From Clostridia bacterium (GTDB lineage Bacteria; Bacillota; Clostridia; Oscillospirales; Acutalibacteraceae), in the NCBI GenBank assembly GCA_017435385.1, contig JAFSFB010000012.1, positions 1-64,000 on the forward strand: DNA of 64,000 nucleotides, written 5' to 3'. Under the pieces are notes generated by a model. It was not told where the DNA came from. It saw nothing but the letters and a program-made list of their open reading frames with translations, and did no database searches. The translations under genes were made by a program, and so were the position numbers. Of the stretch, positions 41,903 to 50,094 are shown one piece after another. How positions within the stretch are numbered: position 1 is the stretch's first letter; every line of letters starts with the position of its first letter.

Positions 41903-43651
41903 TTATCCTATATCGGGTTCACTGTCGAGAAGAACAACGGGTGTTTCATAGCCCTCCGTTTCAAAGATAACGATTTCGTTTCTGCCTTTTTTCAGGAACG
42001 GAGCGGGAAGATATGCCGATCTCTGGGGACCGACCTCCCAATGTCTTGAAAGAACTCTTCCGTTGACGATAATGATACCCTTTCTGAATGTCGGGAGCTT
42101 GACAAAAGTATCACAGCATTCGTCGATCTCAAACTCACCTCTGAGAAGAACGGGACTGCCGTCAAAGGCATCAACGCCGTCCCTGAATTCGACCTTTGAT
42201 ATATCGTCAAACGGCAGAGTGTAATTCTGCCAATGATAAACGAAGTTATTGCCGAAACCGATGCCCTCGGTTATGCCTTTGCAATCCCTGAGATGAGCGC
42301 CGTAATTGACTCTGCCCATGTTTTCGACAAGCACCGCAAGCTCCGCACCCTCTTTCGGGATGCTGACTATGTGCAGGGGTTTTGTGTCATTTCTGTACTG
42401 AACGCCGACAAACTTTCCGTCAAGATAGATGTATCCTCTGTCGTGAACCTCCTGAAGCCTTACGGGCTGTTCGTCACGGGGACCTCTGACATGGGTCTTA
42501 TAAAGAACATAGCCGTAGCCCTGACCGAGCTTTTCCATCGTTCCGGGAGTCACGCTTTCAACGGGACTGCTCAGAGAATCAAGAATGTCAAAAAGCTTTG
42601 CGGACTGAGTAAGCTTTACCTCGCCGTATTTCATTCTTCTGACGGGATCAGGAAGCTCAATGTCGGGAACGGGAGCATATTTTGAAATAACCTCACGGAT
42701 CTTAAAATATTTTTCCGTGGGATCGCCGTATTCATTAACGGGTGCATCGTCGTCATAGCTTGAAACCGTCGGCTCGTAGCAGTCATAGCAGTTTGCGCCG
42801 TTCATATAGCCGAAGTTTGTTCCGCCGTGGAACATATATGCGGAAACGCTTCCGCCAAGCCCGAGTATTTCGTCAAGTGCTTTTGCGGCATCCACGGGAT
42901 CACGGCTGTGATGCTCCTCCGTCCAATGGTCGAACCAACCGTTCCAGAATTCGGTACACATGAGCGGTCCGTCAGGCTGATACTCTCTCAGACGGGCAAA
43001 CTGCTCCTTCGCTCTTGAGCCGAAGTTTGCGGTTTTATGTATCTCGGGAACCGTGCCGCCCGTGAGCATCTGATATTCCGCACCGTCAGAGGTGAACAGC
43101 GGAACACTGATGCCTCTGTCTTTAAGTCCTTTTGCAAGATAGCGGATATATTCGCTGTCATCGCCGTAGCTGCCGTATTCATTTTCGACCTGAACGAGAA
43201 TAACGTTGCCGCCCTCAGTTATCTGATGCTTTGCGATTCGGGGAATGAAATCATCGAAGAAACGGTCAACTGCCGCAAGATAATTCTCCTCCATACAGCG
43301 AAGCTGAAGCTCATCATTTTTCAGAAGCCACCACGGCAGACCGCCGAAATCCCACTCCGAGCAGATATACGGTCCCGGTCTGACAATTGCATAGAGCCCG
43401 AGCTCTGCCGCAATTTCAAGAAATTTCTCTATATCGAGCATATCCGAATAATCGAAAACGCCCTCTTTCATTTCATGGAGATTCCATGCAACATAGGTTT
43501 CAACCGTATTGAAGCCGCATGCCTTGAGCTTCAGGAGCCTATCCCTCCAGTATTCCGAAGGAACTCTGAAATAATGTATCGCACCGGCTATAACTCTGAA
43601 GGGTTCACCGTTCAGATAAAAGCCGTCTTTTTCAATGGTAAAGCTTTTCAT
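41903..43651 (-). CDS. GH35 beta-galactosidase
   Basis: A 582-residue enzyme of family GH35. The N-terminal TIM barrel shows FRVIAGAIHYFRVPSEYW, GFNTVETYVAWNLHE, V-R-P-G-P-Y-I-C-S-E-W-D-F-G-G-L-P-W-W, the acid/base in V-Q-V-E-N-E-Y-G-S-Y, and the nucleophile in C-T-E-F-W-N-G-W-F-D-H-W. C-terminal jelly-roll domains follow (G-Y-V-L-Y-K-T, Y-I-Y-L-D-G-K-F-V-G). No signal peptide, so it acts on imported beta-galactosides. It lies 11 bases after the phosphatase-like gene on the same strand. Confidence 0.93.
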   Translation of the reverse strand: MKSFTIEKDGFYLNGEPFRVIAGAIHYFRVPSEYWRDRLLKLKACGFNTVETYVAWNLHEMKEGVFDYSDMLDIEKFLEIAAELGLYAIVRPGPYICSEWDFGGLPWWLLKNDELQLRCMEENYLAAVDRFFDDFIPRIAKHQITEGGNVILVQVENEYGSYGDDSEYIRYLAKGLKDRGISVPLFTSDGAEYQMLTGGTVPEIHKTANFGSRAKEQFARLREYQPDGPLMCTEFWNGWFDHWTEEHHSRDPVDAAKALDEILGLGGSVSAYMFHGGTNFGYMNGANCYDCYEPTVSSYDDDAPVNEYGDPTEKYFKIREVISKYAPVPDIELPDPVRRMKYGEVKLTQSAKLFDILDSLSSPVESVTPGTMEKLGQGYGYVLYKTHVRGPRDEQPVRLQEVHDRGYIYLDGKFVGVQYRNDTKPLHIVSIPKEGAELAVLVENMGRVNYGAHLRDCKGITEGIGFGNNFVYHWQNYTLPFDDISKVEFRDGVDAFDGSPVLLRGEFEIDECCDTFVKLPTFRKGIIIVNGRVLSRHWEVGPQRSAYLPAPFLKKGRNEIVIFETEGYETPVVLLDSEPDIG

Positions 43652-43662
43652 GTCTGCACCTC

Positions 43663-44295
43663 TCAGTCGGGTAATTCTTCTCTTTCATAGGGGAATTCGC
43701 TGAAAACCTCAAATTTCTTTGCTCTCATCCAGAGCGAGGGGTTGACCTTGACGGTAAAGCCGCAGCCGTTGGGAGTCAGCCATTCGTGCATGGGGTATTC
43801 GGGAATTCCGTAAGCGGCAAGAATGGCCATGATAACTCCGCCGTGAGTGACGATGGCGGCAGATGTCGTTCCCGTTTTCATCAGACCCTCCGCAACCTTC
43901 TCAAAGGTTTCGCAGACTCGCTTTCCGAACGCCTCGTTGCTTTCTCCGAAGGGAGGCGCTACCCCCTGCTCGCCTGCAAGCCAACGGGGAAAAACGGGAT
44001 TTTTTTCAAGCTCTTCGGCAGTCTTGTTTTCAAATTCTCCGAAGTTATATTCGATAAAGCCGTCAATAAGGATCGGCTTGTTGTCAGGATAAAGGATTTC
44101 TGCTGTTCTGACACAGCGCTTGAGCGGACTTGTAAAAACAGCATCAACGGGCGGAAAGATCAGCTCTTTTTTCATTTCAACGAGCTGTTCACAGCCCTCT
44201 GCGCTGATTTCGACATCGGTATGACCGATATATCTGCCCTCGAGATTTTCATCAGTAAGAGCATTGCGGATAAAATGGATGGTATATGACTTCAT
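43663..44295 (-). CDS. Histidine-phosphatase-fold protein with the catalytic His replaced
   Basis: A 210-residue protein of the phosphoglycerate-mutase/histidine phosphatase fold. The fold markers F-T-S-P-L-K-R-C-V-R-T-A-E-I-L and VTHGGVIMAILAAYG are intact. The N-terminal motif, normally L-x-R-H-G-x-T with the phospho-accepting His, reads F-I-R-N-A-L-T here: residue 11 is Asn and residue 12 Ala. The codon is AAT, one base from a His codon. It may be inactive as a phosphatase or have a different role. The start at 44295 has GGAGG 5 bases upstream; a longer in-frame start at 44346 has none. It is the first gene of a pair with GH35. Confidence 0.85.
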   Translation of the reverse strand: MKSYTIHFIRNALTDENLEGRYIGHTDVEISAEGCEQLVEMKKELIFPPVDAVFTSPLKRCVRTAEILYPDNKPILIDGFIEYNFGEFENKTAEELEKNPVFPRWLAGEQGVAPPFGESNEAFGKRVCETFEKVAEGLMKTGTTSAAIVTHGGVIMAILAAYGIPEYPMHEWLTPNGCGFTVKVNPSLWMRAKKFEVFSEFPYEREELPD

Positions 44296-44323
44296 TTTTC
44301 CTCCAAAAACCAAAAAGAATTTC

Positions 44324-44387
44324 TGTATAATTTTGACAATATACAAATTGTATAAAAAGATGTATACTGAATATAAGCAAATGTATA
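44324..44387. promoter_or_regulatory. TGTATA repeats between the phosphatase-like and XRE genes
   Basis: TGTATA occurs at 44324, 44349, 44361 and 44382, and ATACAAATTGTAT (44341-44353) is an inverted repeat. The cluster lies in the divergent promoter region next to the XRE regulator gene and could be its operators; this is inferred. Confidence 0.4.
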
Positions 44388-44414
44388 ATCATTAAAGAAC
44401 ACGGGGTGACTGAT

Positions 44415-45062
44415 TTGGAAAGAATCTTTCCGGTTATTCTCAGCGAGCTCAGAAAAGAACGGGGACTCAGCCAGAAGGAGGCAGCCGCAAAGCTCGGAAT
44501 TTCTCAGGCTCTGCTTTCTCATTACGAAAAAGGGATCAGAGAATGCGGTCAGAGCTTTCTCGTAAGAGTTGCTGATTTTTACGGCGTGACCTGCGACTTT
44601 CTTCTCGGCAGAACGACCTCAAGGAATTACAGAGGCGGTCTTGACGACCTCGCAGAAAAAGAGATGAATGACGGGATACCGTCAGTAAGCACCTTCGTCA
44701 AGGCGGGGCTGATGCTCAGCGATTACATGAAGAAGAACAGCTCTCTGGGCGGCATGAAGCTCGACACGGTCATCGGCATTGAGATCTACAAGGTCATTCT
44801 CGCTCAGACTGCGGCAGGTAACCTGCCGAAAAACTGGGCAGGCAGAGCCTATTATGACGGAAGCATCTGCAACACGCCGATTTATATGAGCATCATCGAG
44901 GAGGCGGCAGAAGCTGCACGGGCAGCATCAAAAGCAAAAAATCCGCAGCCCGATGCACCCGTTCCCGAAGCTGTTAAAACGCTTGTCAGCACGGTGGAGG
45001 ATCACATCGTCGACTATTGCACGAGAAACACTCCGCCCATTCCCTCAAAGTTCATGAAATAA
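44415..45062 (+). CDS. XRE family transcriptional regulator
   Basis: A 215-residue protein with an N-terminal XRE helix-turn-helix (about 8-65: L-S-E-L-R-K-E-R-G-L-S-Q-K-E-A-A-A-K-L-G-I-S, then H-Y-E-K-G-I-R-E-C-G) and a helical C-terminal part of unknown role. I place the start at TTG 44415, six bases after GGGGTG; GTG 44406 overlaps that site. Divergent from the phosphatase-GH35 pair, so it may control those genes. It is followed by copy B of the dispersed element. Confidence 0.85.
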   Translation: MERIFPVILSELRKERGLSQKEAAAKLGISQALLSHYEKGIRECGQSFLVRVADFYGVTCDFLLGRTTSRNYRGGLDDLAEKEMNDGIPSVSTFVKAGLMLSDYMKKNSSLGGMKLDTVIGIEIYKVILAQTAAGNLPKNWAGRAYYDGSICNTPIYMSIIEEAAEAARAASKAKNPQPDAPVPEAVKTLVSTVEDHIVDYCTRNTPPIPSKFMK

Positions 45063-45072
45063 AGAAACAGTC

Positions 45073-45096
45073 AAAGCCGTCGGTTTCCCGACGGCT
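45073..45096. terminator. Left terminator-like hairpin of repeat copy B
   Basis: AGCCGTCGG and CCGACGGCT form a 9-bp stem just after the XRE gene. The same 24 bases recur exactly at 45344-45367. No strong T tract follows. Confidence 0.65.
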
Positions 45097-45343
45097 CATC
45101 TTGTCTGAAAACTTGTTTTCCGGCAAGATGGGGGCTGTTGAGGAAGGAAGCTGAATGGCGTTTTCTTCGACCGAAGGCGTACAAGGGTACGTCGACGGGA
45201 GAAAAAACGTCAAATAAACGAAAAGATATGCGGCGGGATGAGGGCATCCCGCCCTACTCTTATAACGCTATTAATCGGATCATCGGGGCACCGACCCCTA
45301 CCTTTTATTTCGTTTATGTTTCAGCGACTTCACCGACAGCCAT
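45097..45343. repeat. Dispersed ~248-bp element, copy B
   Basis: A 247-base segment homologous to 41611-41858. Long stretches are identical (for example around 45161-45180 and 45209-45230), while one stem carries compensating changes: GGCGTTTT/AAAACGTC here for GATGTTTT/AAAACATC in copy A. The region 45265-45300 is the most variable and carries GGGGCACCGACCCCTAC, a palindrome of the CCTAC-tailed family, as does GGCGGGATG/CATCCCGCC at 45233-45253. No gene is called in 45063-45375. Confidence 0.85.
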
Positions 45344-45367
45344 AAAGCCGTCGGTTTCCCGACGGCT
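45344..45367. terminator. Right terminator-like hairpin of repeat copy B
   Basis: An exact 24-base copy of 45073-45096, directly before the 3' end of the reverse-strand glgA gene. Confidence 0.65.
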
Positions 45368-45375
45368 ATAGTTAT

Positions 45376-46800
45376 TTATTCAGCCAGAAGTGACTCATAA
45401 AGAGCGATATATTCTTTTGCGGATTTGCTCCAGCTGTTATCGCATTTGAGAGCTCTCTTAACAAGCTTATCACGGAGCTTTTCATCCGAATACGCCGCAA
45501 GAGCCCTTCTGATTGCATCGAGCATGTCATAAGCATCATAGCTCTTGAAGGTGAAGCCGTTGCCCTTGCCGTCGCCGCAGTCGGTAATCGTATCCTTCAG
45601 ACCGCCGGTTTCTCTGACGATGGGAAGAGAGCCGTAGCGCAAAGCAACCATCTGCGAAAGTCCGCAGGGCTCGCTCTTTGAGGGCATAAGGAACAGATCG
45701 CTGCCCGCATATATCTTCCTTGCCATATCGGGAACAAAGCCGAGGCGAAGTCCGACCTTCTCGGGATAGGCGGCTGCAAGCTCCTTGAAGAAGGACTCAT
45801 ATTCCCAGTCACCCGAGCCGAGAACAGCAAGCTGAGCATCCGTTGTTTCGAGAACCTCACGCATTACACGCTTGATGAGATCAAAGCCCTTGTGAGAAAC
45901 AAGCCTTGAAACAATGCCGATAACGGGAGCCTTGGCATCAACGGGAAGACCGAGCAGCTCCTGAAGAGCAGCCTTGTTCTTCGCTTTGTTTTCGGGATCC
46001 TTTGCGGAATAGTTATAGAAAATATCCTTATCCGTTTCGGGATCGTAATTCTTGGTATCGATGCCGTTGAGGATACCGCTGAGCTTATAGCTTCTCTCCT
46101 TGAGAATGGGATCAAGTCCGTGGCTGAACCAGGGATCGAGGATTTCGCCCGCATAGGTATTGCTGACCGTTGTGACCTTGTTTGCGCATTCGATCGCACC
46201 CTTCATGAGGTTAATGCAGTCACCGAACTCAACAAGAGGCATCGTTTCCTCTCCGAGTCCGAAAACATCGCCGAGAATCTCCTTGCCGTATTTGCCCTGA
46301 TACTGGATGTTATGAATGGTTATGACGGTCTTGATGCCCGTATAGCCTTCCTTTGCGCCGTAAATCGTTGTGTAATAAACGGGAACAAGAGAGCTCTGCC
46401 AGTCATTACAGTGAATGATATCGGGCTTGAAATCGATATAGGGCAGAATTTCAAGAACAGCTCTCGAGAAGAACGCATAGCGCTCGCCGTCATCGTAATG
46501 ACCGTAAAGAGTGTTTCTCTTGAAATAATATTCGTTGTCAATAAGATAATAGGTAACTCCGCCTGCTTTTGCCTCGAAAACTCCGCAATACTGTCTGCGC
46601 CATGAAACGGGAACCATAATGCTCGTTATGAATTTCATCGAAGCACGCAGCTCTTCTTTGATCGTGCCGTAAAGAGGCATAACGATTCTGCAATCTACTC
46701 TGCGTCTTTTAAGAGCCTGAGGAAGTGAACCCGCAACATCTGCAAGTCCGCCGCTGGCTGCGAAAGGCAGAGCTTCGCTTGATACATATAAAACTTTCAT
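45376..46800 (-). CDS. glgA: Glycogen synthase (ADP-glucose)
   Basis: A 474-residue GT5 enzyme that extends alpha-1,4-glucan from ADP-glucose. Visible are VLYVSSEALPFAASGGLADVAGSLP at the N-terminus (split here: VLYVSSEALPF, then ASGGLADVAG), I-H-C-N-D-W-Q-S-S-L-V-P, TIHNIQYQG, GILNGIDTKNYDPETD, and the C-terminal SKSEPCGLSQMVALRYGS. It is the last gene of the reverse glycogen operon. Confidence 0.95.
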   Translation of the reverse strand: MKVLYVSSEALPFAASGGLADVAGSLPQALKRRRVDCRIVMPLYGTIKEELRASMKFITSIMVPVSWRRQYCGVFEAKAGGVTYYLIDNEYYFKRNTLYGHYDDGERYAFFSRAVLEILPYIDFKPDIIHCNDWQSSLVPVYYTTIYGAKEGYTGIKTVITIHNIQYQGKYGKEILGDVFGLGEETMPLVEFGDCINLMKGAIECANKVTTVSNTYAGEILDPWFSHGLDPILKERSYKLSGILNGIDTKNYDPETDKDIFYNYSAKDPENKAKNKAALQELLGLPVDAKAPVIGIVSRLVSHKGFDLIKRVMREVLETTDAQLAVLGSGDWEYESFFKELAAAYPEKVGLRLGFVPDMARKIYAGSDLFLMPSKSEPCGLSQMVALRYGSLPIVRETGGLKDTITDCGDGKGNGFTFKSYDAYDMLDAIRRALAAYSDEKLRDKLVKRALKCDNSWSKSAKEYIALYESLLAE

Positions 46801-46818
46801 ATATTCACTACCTTTCTT

Positions 46819-47712
46819 TTATTCAATAATAACCGTTGTGTAATATTTTCCGCCTGACTTGGAAACACCGACTCCGATTTTGGTTGCGGAATCGCTGTGG
46901 ATCCTTCCGCTCATCGCCTTTGCGATGTCGGCATAGAGCTGAGAGCCGCCGTAGGTCGTGATAAAGGTCTGTCCCCTGCCGGAAACTCTGTCCGAATAAC
47001 CGGGCAGAACGCTGAATGCGCTGTCCTGCCTTGCAACGCCGTTAAGCTCAACCGCAAGAGCCGTCTTGCCGCCGACGCTTTCACGGTCGCTGTTTATCTG
47101 AGCGATAATGTTGTTTGCAAGAGCGTCATCTCTGCCGACCTGAATATTGATGTCGGGCAGGAAGCCGTTGTCGGAGCGGGATTCCTCCGCCCATCTGTCA
47201 GTTGTTGTTTCGGGAACGGTTTCGATCTCGACCGCTTCGGTAACGGGCTGTCCGTTTTCGTCGAACACGGGTGCGCCGTTTTCATCCGTCACCTGCTGAT
47301 AATGGGTTTCGGGCGGAACGGGAGCCTCGGTTGTCAGGCCGTTTTTATCAACCGTGACCTTGACGACCTGAGTGACGGGCTTGCCGTCATCGCCGTAAAC
47401 GGGACTTCCGTCCTCGTTGGTCACATAAACATGGCTGTCAACCTCTGCATAAGGCGATTCAGTTCTGGTTTTCGTTGTTCTTTTGTAGGTATGGTCAGAC
47501 GAAACGCCCGGTCGGGCATATTCAGACACCATCGTATAGTATGTGATATCACCGAACTCGTTCGTGGCACTTGCCTCAACGATCGCAGTTTCGATAACCG
47601 TCGGCTGTTCGTCCTCCTTGTCGCCGATGACACCCGTTGCCAGAAGAACCGCAACGACCATCAGCAAAGCAAGCAGAACAACAAGACCTGTAAAAATGTT
47701 TTTAGTAGACAT
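46819..47712 (-). CDS. Membrane-anchored CAP/SCP-domain protein with a tandem repeat
   Basis: A 297-residue protein. One membrane helix (about 6-28) is followed by a Thr/Glu-rich outer region holding two copies of a ~25-residue unit (V-T-N-E-D-G-S-P-V-Y-G-D-D-G-K-P-V-T and V-T-D-E-N-G-A-P-V-F-D-E-N-G-Q-P-V-T). The last ~105 residues resemble a CAP (SCP/PR1) domain: I-N-S-D-R-E-S-V-G-G, L-N-G-V-A-R-Q-D-S-A, S-G-R-I-H-S-D-S, and K-I-G-V-G-V-S. The usual His-rich site is not clear, so the domain may be divergent. ATG 47712 is used; the longer frame from 47835 runs into glgD. It sits between glgD and glgA, an unexpected place for a cell-surface protein. Confidence 0.78.
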   Translation of the reverse strand: MSTKNIFTGLVVLLALLMVVAVLLATGVIGDKEDEQPTVIETAIVEASATNEFGDITYYTMVSEYARPGVSSDHTYKRTTKTRTESPYAEVDSHVYVTNEDGSPVYGDDGKPVTQVVKVTVDKNGLTTEAPVPPETHYQQVTDENGAPVFDENGQPVTEAVEIETVPETTTDRWAEESRSDNGFLPDINIQVGRDDALANNIIAQINSDRESVGGKTALAVELNGVARQDSAFSVLPGYSDRVSGRGQTFITTYGGSQLYADIAKAMSGRIHSDSATKIGVGVSKSGGKYYTTVIIE

Positions 47713-47758
47713 ATAGATTAAACCTTTCCGAACCGAAACGCCCGACAAAAGGAGATCA

Positions 47759-48865
47759 TCAGATAACGATTCCCTTGCCGATGTAAACGGGATAATTTGA
47801 TGCGCCGCAAAGCTTCTTGTTGGGCTTGACAACAACAGCCTTGTCCGCTATAACGCATTCGATCTCAGCGTTGTCGCCGATATAGCTGTCCTGCATAACT
47901 ATGCAGTTTTTGAGCTTTGCGCCCTTTGCGACCGTAACGCCTCTGAAGAGAATGCAGTTTTCAACCTCGCCGTCGATCTTACAGCCGTCGGCGATAAGCG
48001 AATTCTTCACCTTTGAGGTGATGCCGTAAACAGCAGGGAACTGATCTCTGACCTTTGTATAAACAGGGCTTGCAAAAAGAGCCTTTCTGTTTTCAGAGTT
48101 GAGAAGTTCCATGCTGACCTCGTAATAGCTTCTGAGGGATTCAAGAGTTCTGACAAAGCCCTTGACCTCGTAGCCGTAAATGCCGAGGAAGCTGAGGTTT
48201 TTGATAACGATAGTTTCAAAGTCATCGATTCTTGCGCTGTGAGCCTCATGGAGAAGGCGTTCAAGCAGCGTTCTGCCGATAACCATGATCTTGAGCGAAT
48301 AGTTGACATTGCTGCTGTAGCAGTCAACATATCTGTCGTCGGTAATTCTGCCGTTCTCATCCATAACAAGCTCTGTTGCGGAATTGATTGCGGGCGGAAT
48401 GCCGTTTGCATAAGCGATGGTAATATCCGCATTCTTTGCGATATGAGCCTTGATGAGGCTGTCATAATCTATGTTGCAGATAACGTTGCAGTCGGCAAGA
48501 ACAACATAGTCCTTATCTGAGCTGCTGATATAATCGATCGAACCGAAAAGCGAATCCGCCTTGCCTCTGAACATGCCTGTTTCGGGAGTGTTGAACGGAG
48601 GCAGGATAGTCATACCGCCTCTTTTTCTCGAAAGATCCCAGGGCTTGCCGTTGCCGACATGGTCCATGAGAGAGCGGTAATTGCTCTTGGTGATAATTCC
48701 GACCTGAGGAATGCCTGCATTGACCATGTTGGAAAGCTGGAAGTCAATCAGACGGTAACGGCCTGCAAAAGGAACCGAACCCATTGTGCGCAGAGCGGTA
48801 AGCTCGGGAATAACCTCATCATATGCGTTTGAAAAAATAATACCGAGAACATTCTTTGCAGCCAT
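47759..48865 (-). CDS. glgD: Glucose-1-phosphate adenylyltransferase regulatory subunit GlgD
   Basis: A 368-residue protein of the ADP-glucose pyrophosphorylase fold. It begins N-V-L-G-I-I-F-S-N-A-Y-D-E-V-I-P-E-L, without the GGxGxRL nucleotide loop of GlgC, and has R-L-I-D-F-Q-L-S-N-M-V-N-A-G-I and a C-terminal left-handed beta-helix (D-G-C-K-I-D-G-E-V-E, I-L-F-R-G-V-T-V). GlgD is the non-catalytic partner that raises GlgC activity in Firmicutes. It overlaps the GlgC stop by one base (TAATG). Confidence 0.93.
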   Translation of the reverse strand: MAAKNVLGIIFSNAYDEVIPELTALRTMGSVPFAGRYRLIDFQLSNMVNAGIPQVGIITKSNYRSLMDHVGNGKPWDLSRKRGGMTILPPFNTPETGMFRGKADSLFGSIDYISSSDKDYVVLADCNVICNIDYDSLIKAHIAKNADITIAYANGIPPAINSATELVMDENGRITDDRYVDCYSSNVNYSLKIMVIGRTLLERLLHEAHSARIDDFETIVIKNLSFLGIYGYEVKGFVRTLESLRSYYEVSMELLNSENRKALFASPVYTKVRDQFPAVYGITSKVKNSLIADGCKIDGEVENCILFRGVTVAKGAKLKNCIVMQDSYIGDNAEIECVIADKAVVVKPNKKLCGASNYPVYIGKGIVI

Positions 48866-50079
48866 TATTCAGCACCTCCCATATCTTCGTCGACCATGGC
48901 TTTGGGGTCAACCTTTGCACCCTTGCCGATCGTTACGCCGTTTCCGATAACGGCAACGCCCCAGTCATTGACATCAGCCATATTCTCGGGGCTTTCACCG
49001 ACAACCGCATTCTCCTCGATAACTGCGTTTTCGGCAACGATCGAATACTGAACGACCGCACCCTTTTTGATAACGGTGCCGGGCATAACGATTGAATATT
49101 TGACCTTTGCTCCCTCTTCAACTGTTACGTTTGCGAAGAGAACGGAGAAATCGAGAGTTCCCTCGATATCGCAGCCCTCGGTTATCATTGAGGACTCAAT
49201 TTTTGCGTTTTCGCCGATGTAATGAGGCGGCGCAGCGGGAGATCTCGAATAAATCTTCCAGCTGTCATCGTCAAGGTTAAGATCGACCTTGGGATTGAGA
49301 AGGTCGAGGTTGGCATCCCAGAGGCTGTTTATCGTTCCGACATCCTTCCAATAGCCGTCGAACTGATATGCAAACATTCTCTCGCCGTTCTCGTGCATGG
49401 CGGGAATGAGGTCATGACCGAAGTCATTGCTCGAGCCTTCCTTTGCCTCGTCCTCGATGAGATACTGACGGAGCTTTTTCCAGTTGAAAACGTAAACGCC
49501 CATTGAAGCCTTGTTGCTTCTGGGATTCTTCGGCTTTTCTTCAAACTCGCTGATCGATCCGTCGTCATTGACGATCATAAGACCGAAGCGGCTTGCCTCG
49601 TCCCACGGAACCTCGAGCATGGCGATCGTGCAGTCTGCGTTCTTTTCCTTATGGTAATCGATCATTTTTGAATAATCCATCTTGTAGATATGGTCACCCG
49701 AAAGGATGAGAACATATTCGGGATCGTATCTTTCGATGAAGTTGATGTTCTGATAAATGGCATTCGCCGTTCCCTTATACCACTCCGTACCCTTTATCTG
49801 CTGATAGGGAGAGAGAACATGAACTCCGCCGTTTTCTCTGTCAAGGTCCCAGGGCTGTCCGTTACCTATATAATCGTTAAGCTCAAGGGGCTGATACTGA
49901 GTAAGAACGCCGACGGTATAAATACCCGAGTTCACGCAGTTTGAAAGAGGAAAGTCGATTATGCGGTATTTGCCGCCGTAGGGCACGGCAGGCTTTGCAA
50001 TTTGCTTGGTGAGAATGCCGAGACGGCTGCCCTGACCGCCTGCAAGAAGCATGGCTATGCATTCGGGTTTCATTGCCAT
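48865..50079 (-). CDS. glgC: Glucose-1-phosphate adenylyltransferase catalytic subunit GlgC
   Basis: A 404-residue enzyme making ADP-glucose from ATP and glucose 1-phosphate. The nucleotide loop [48 protein letters not shown] and W-K-D-V-G-T-I, plus a C-terminal beta-helix, are all present. AGGAGG precedes the ATG at 50079. First committed step of glycogen synthesis; forms a complex with GlgD. Confidence 0.96.
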   Translation of the reverse strand: MAMKPECIAMLLAGGQGSRLGILTKQIAKPAVPYGGKYRIIDFPLSNCVNSGIYTVGVLTQYQPLELNDYIGNGQPWDLDRENGGVHVLSPYQQIKGTEWYKGTANAIYQNINFIERYDPEYVLILSGDHIYKMDYSKMIDYHKEKNADCTIAMLEVPWDEASRFGLMIVNDDGSISEFEEKPKNPRSNKASMGVYVFNWKKLRQYLIEDEAKEGSSNDFGHDLIPAMHENGERMFAYQFDGYWKDVGTINSLWDANLDLLNPKVDLNLDDDSWKIYSRSPAAPPHYIGENAKIESSMITEGCDIEGTLDFSVLFANVTVEEGAKVKYSIVMPGTVIKKGAVVQYSIVAENAVIEENAVVGESPENMADVNDWGVAVIGNGVTIGKGAKVDPKAMVDEDMGGAE

Positions 50080-50094
50080 TGGGGGTTCCTCCTT

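Noticed and set aside
41709-41951. Small protein inside repeat copy A (and its counterpart at 45138-45371 in copy B)
   Set aside because: A stretch reads similarly in both copies, but the frame shifts after about 30 residues, stem-preserving base changes dominate, and no consistent start is present. An RNA or DNA element explains the conservation better.
46897-47721. Forward reading frame of 274 codons over the CAP-domain gene
   Set aside because: No ribosome binding site or recognisable family; the reverse strand carries the glycogen operon without interruption.
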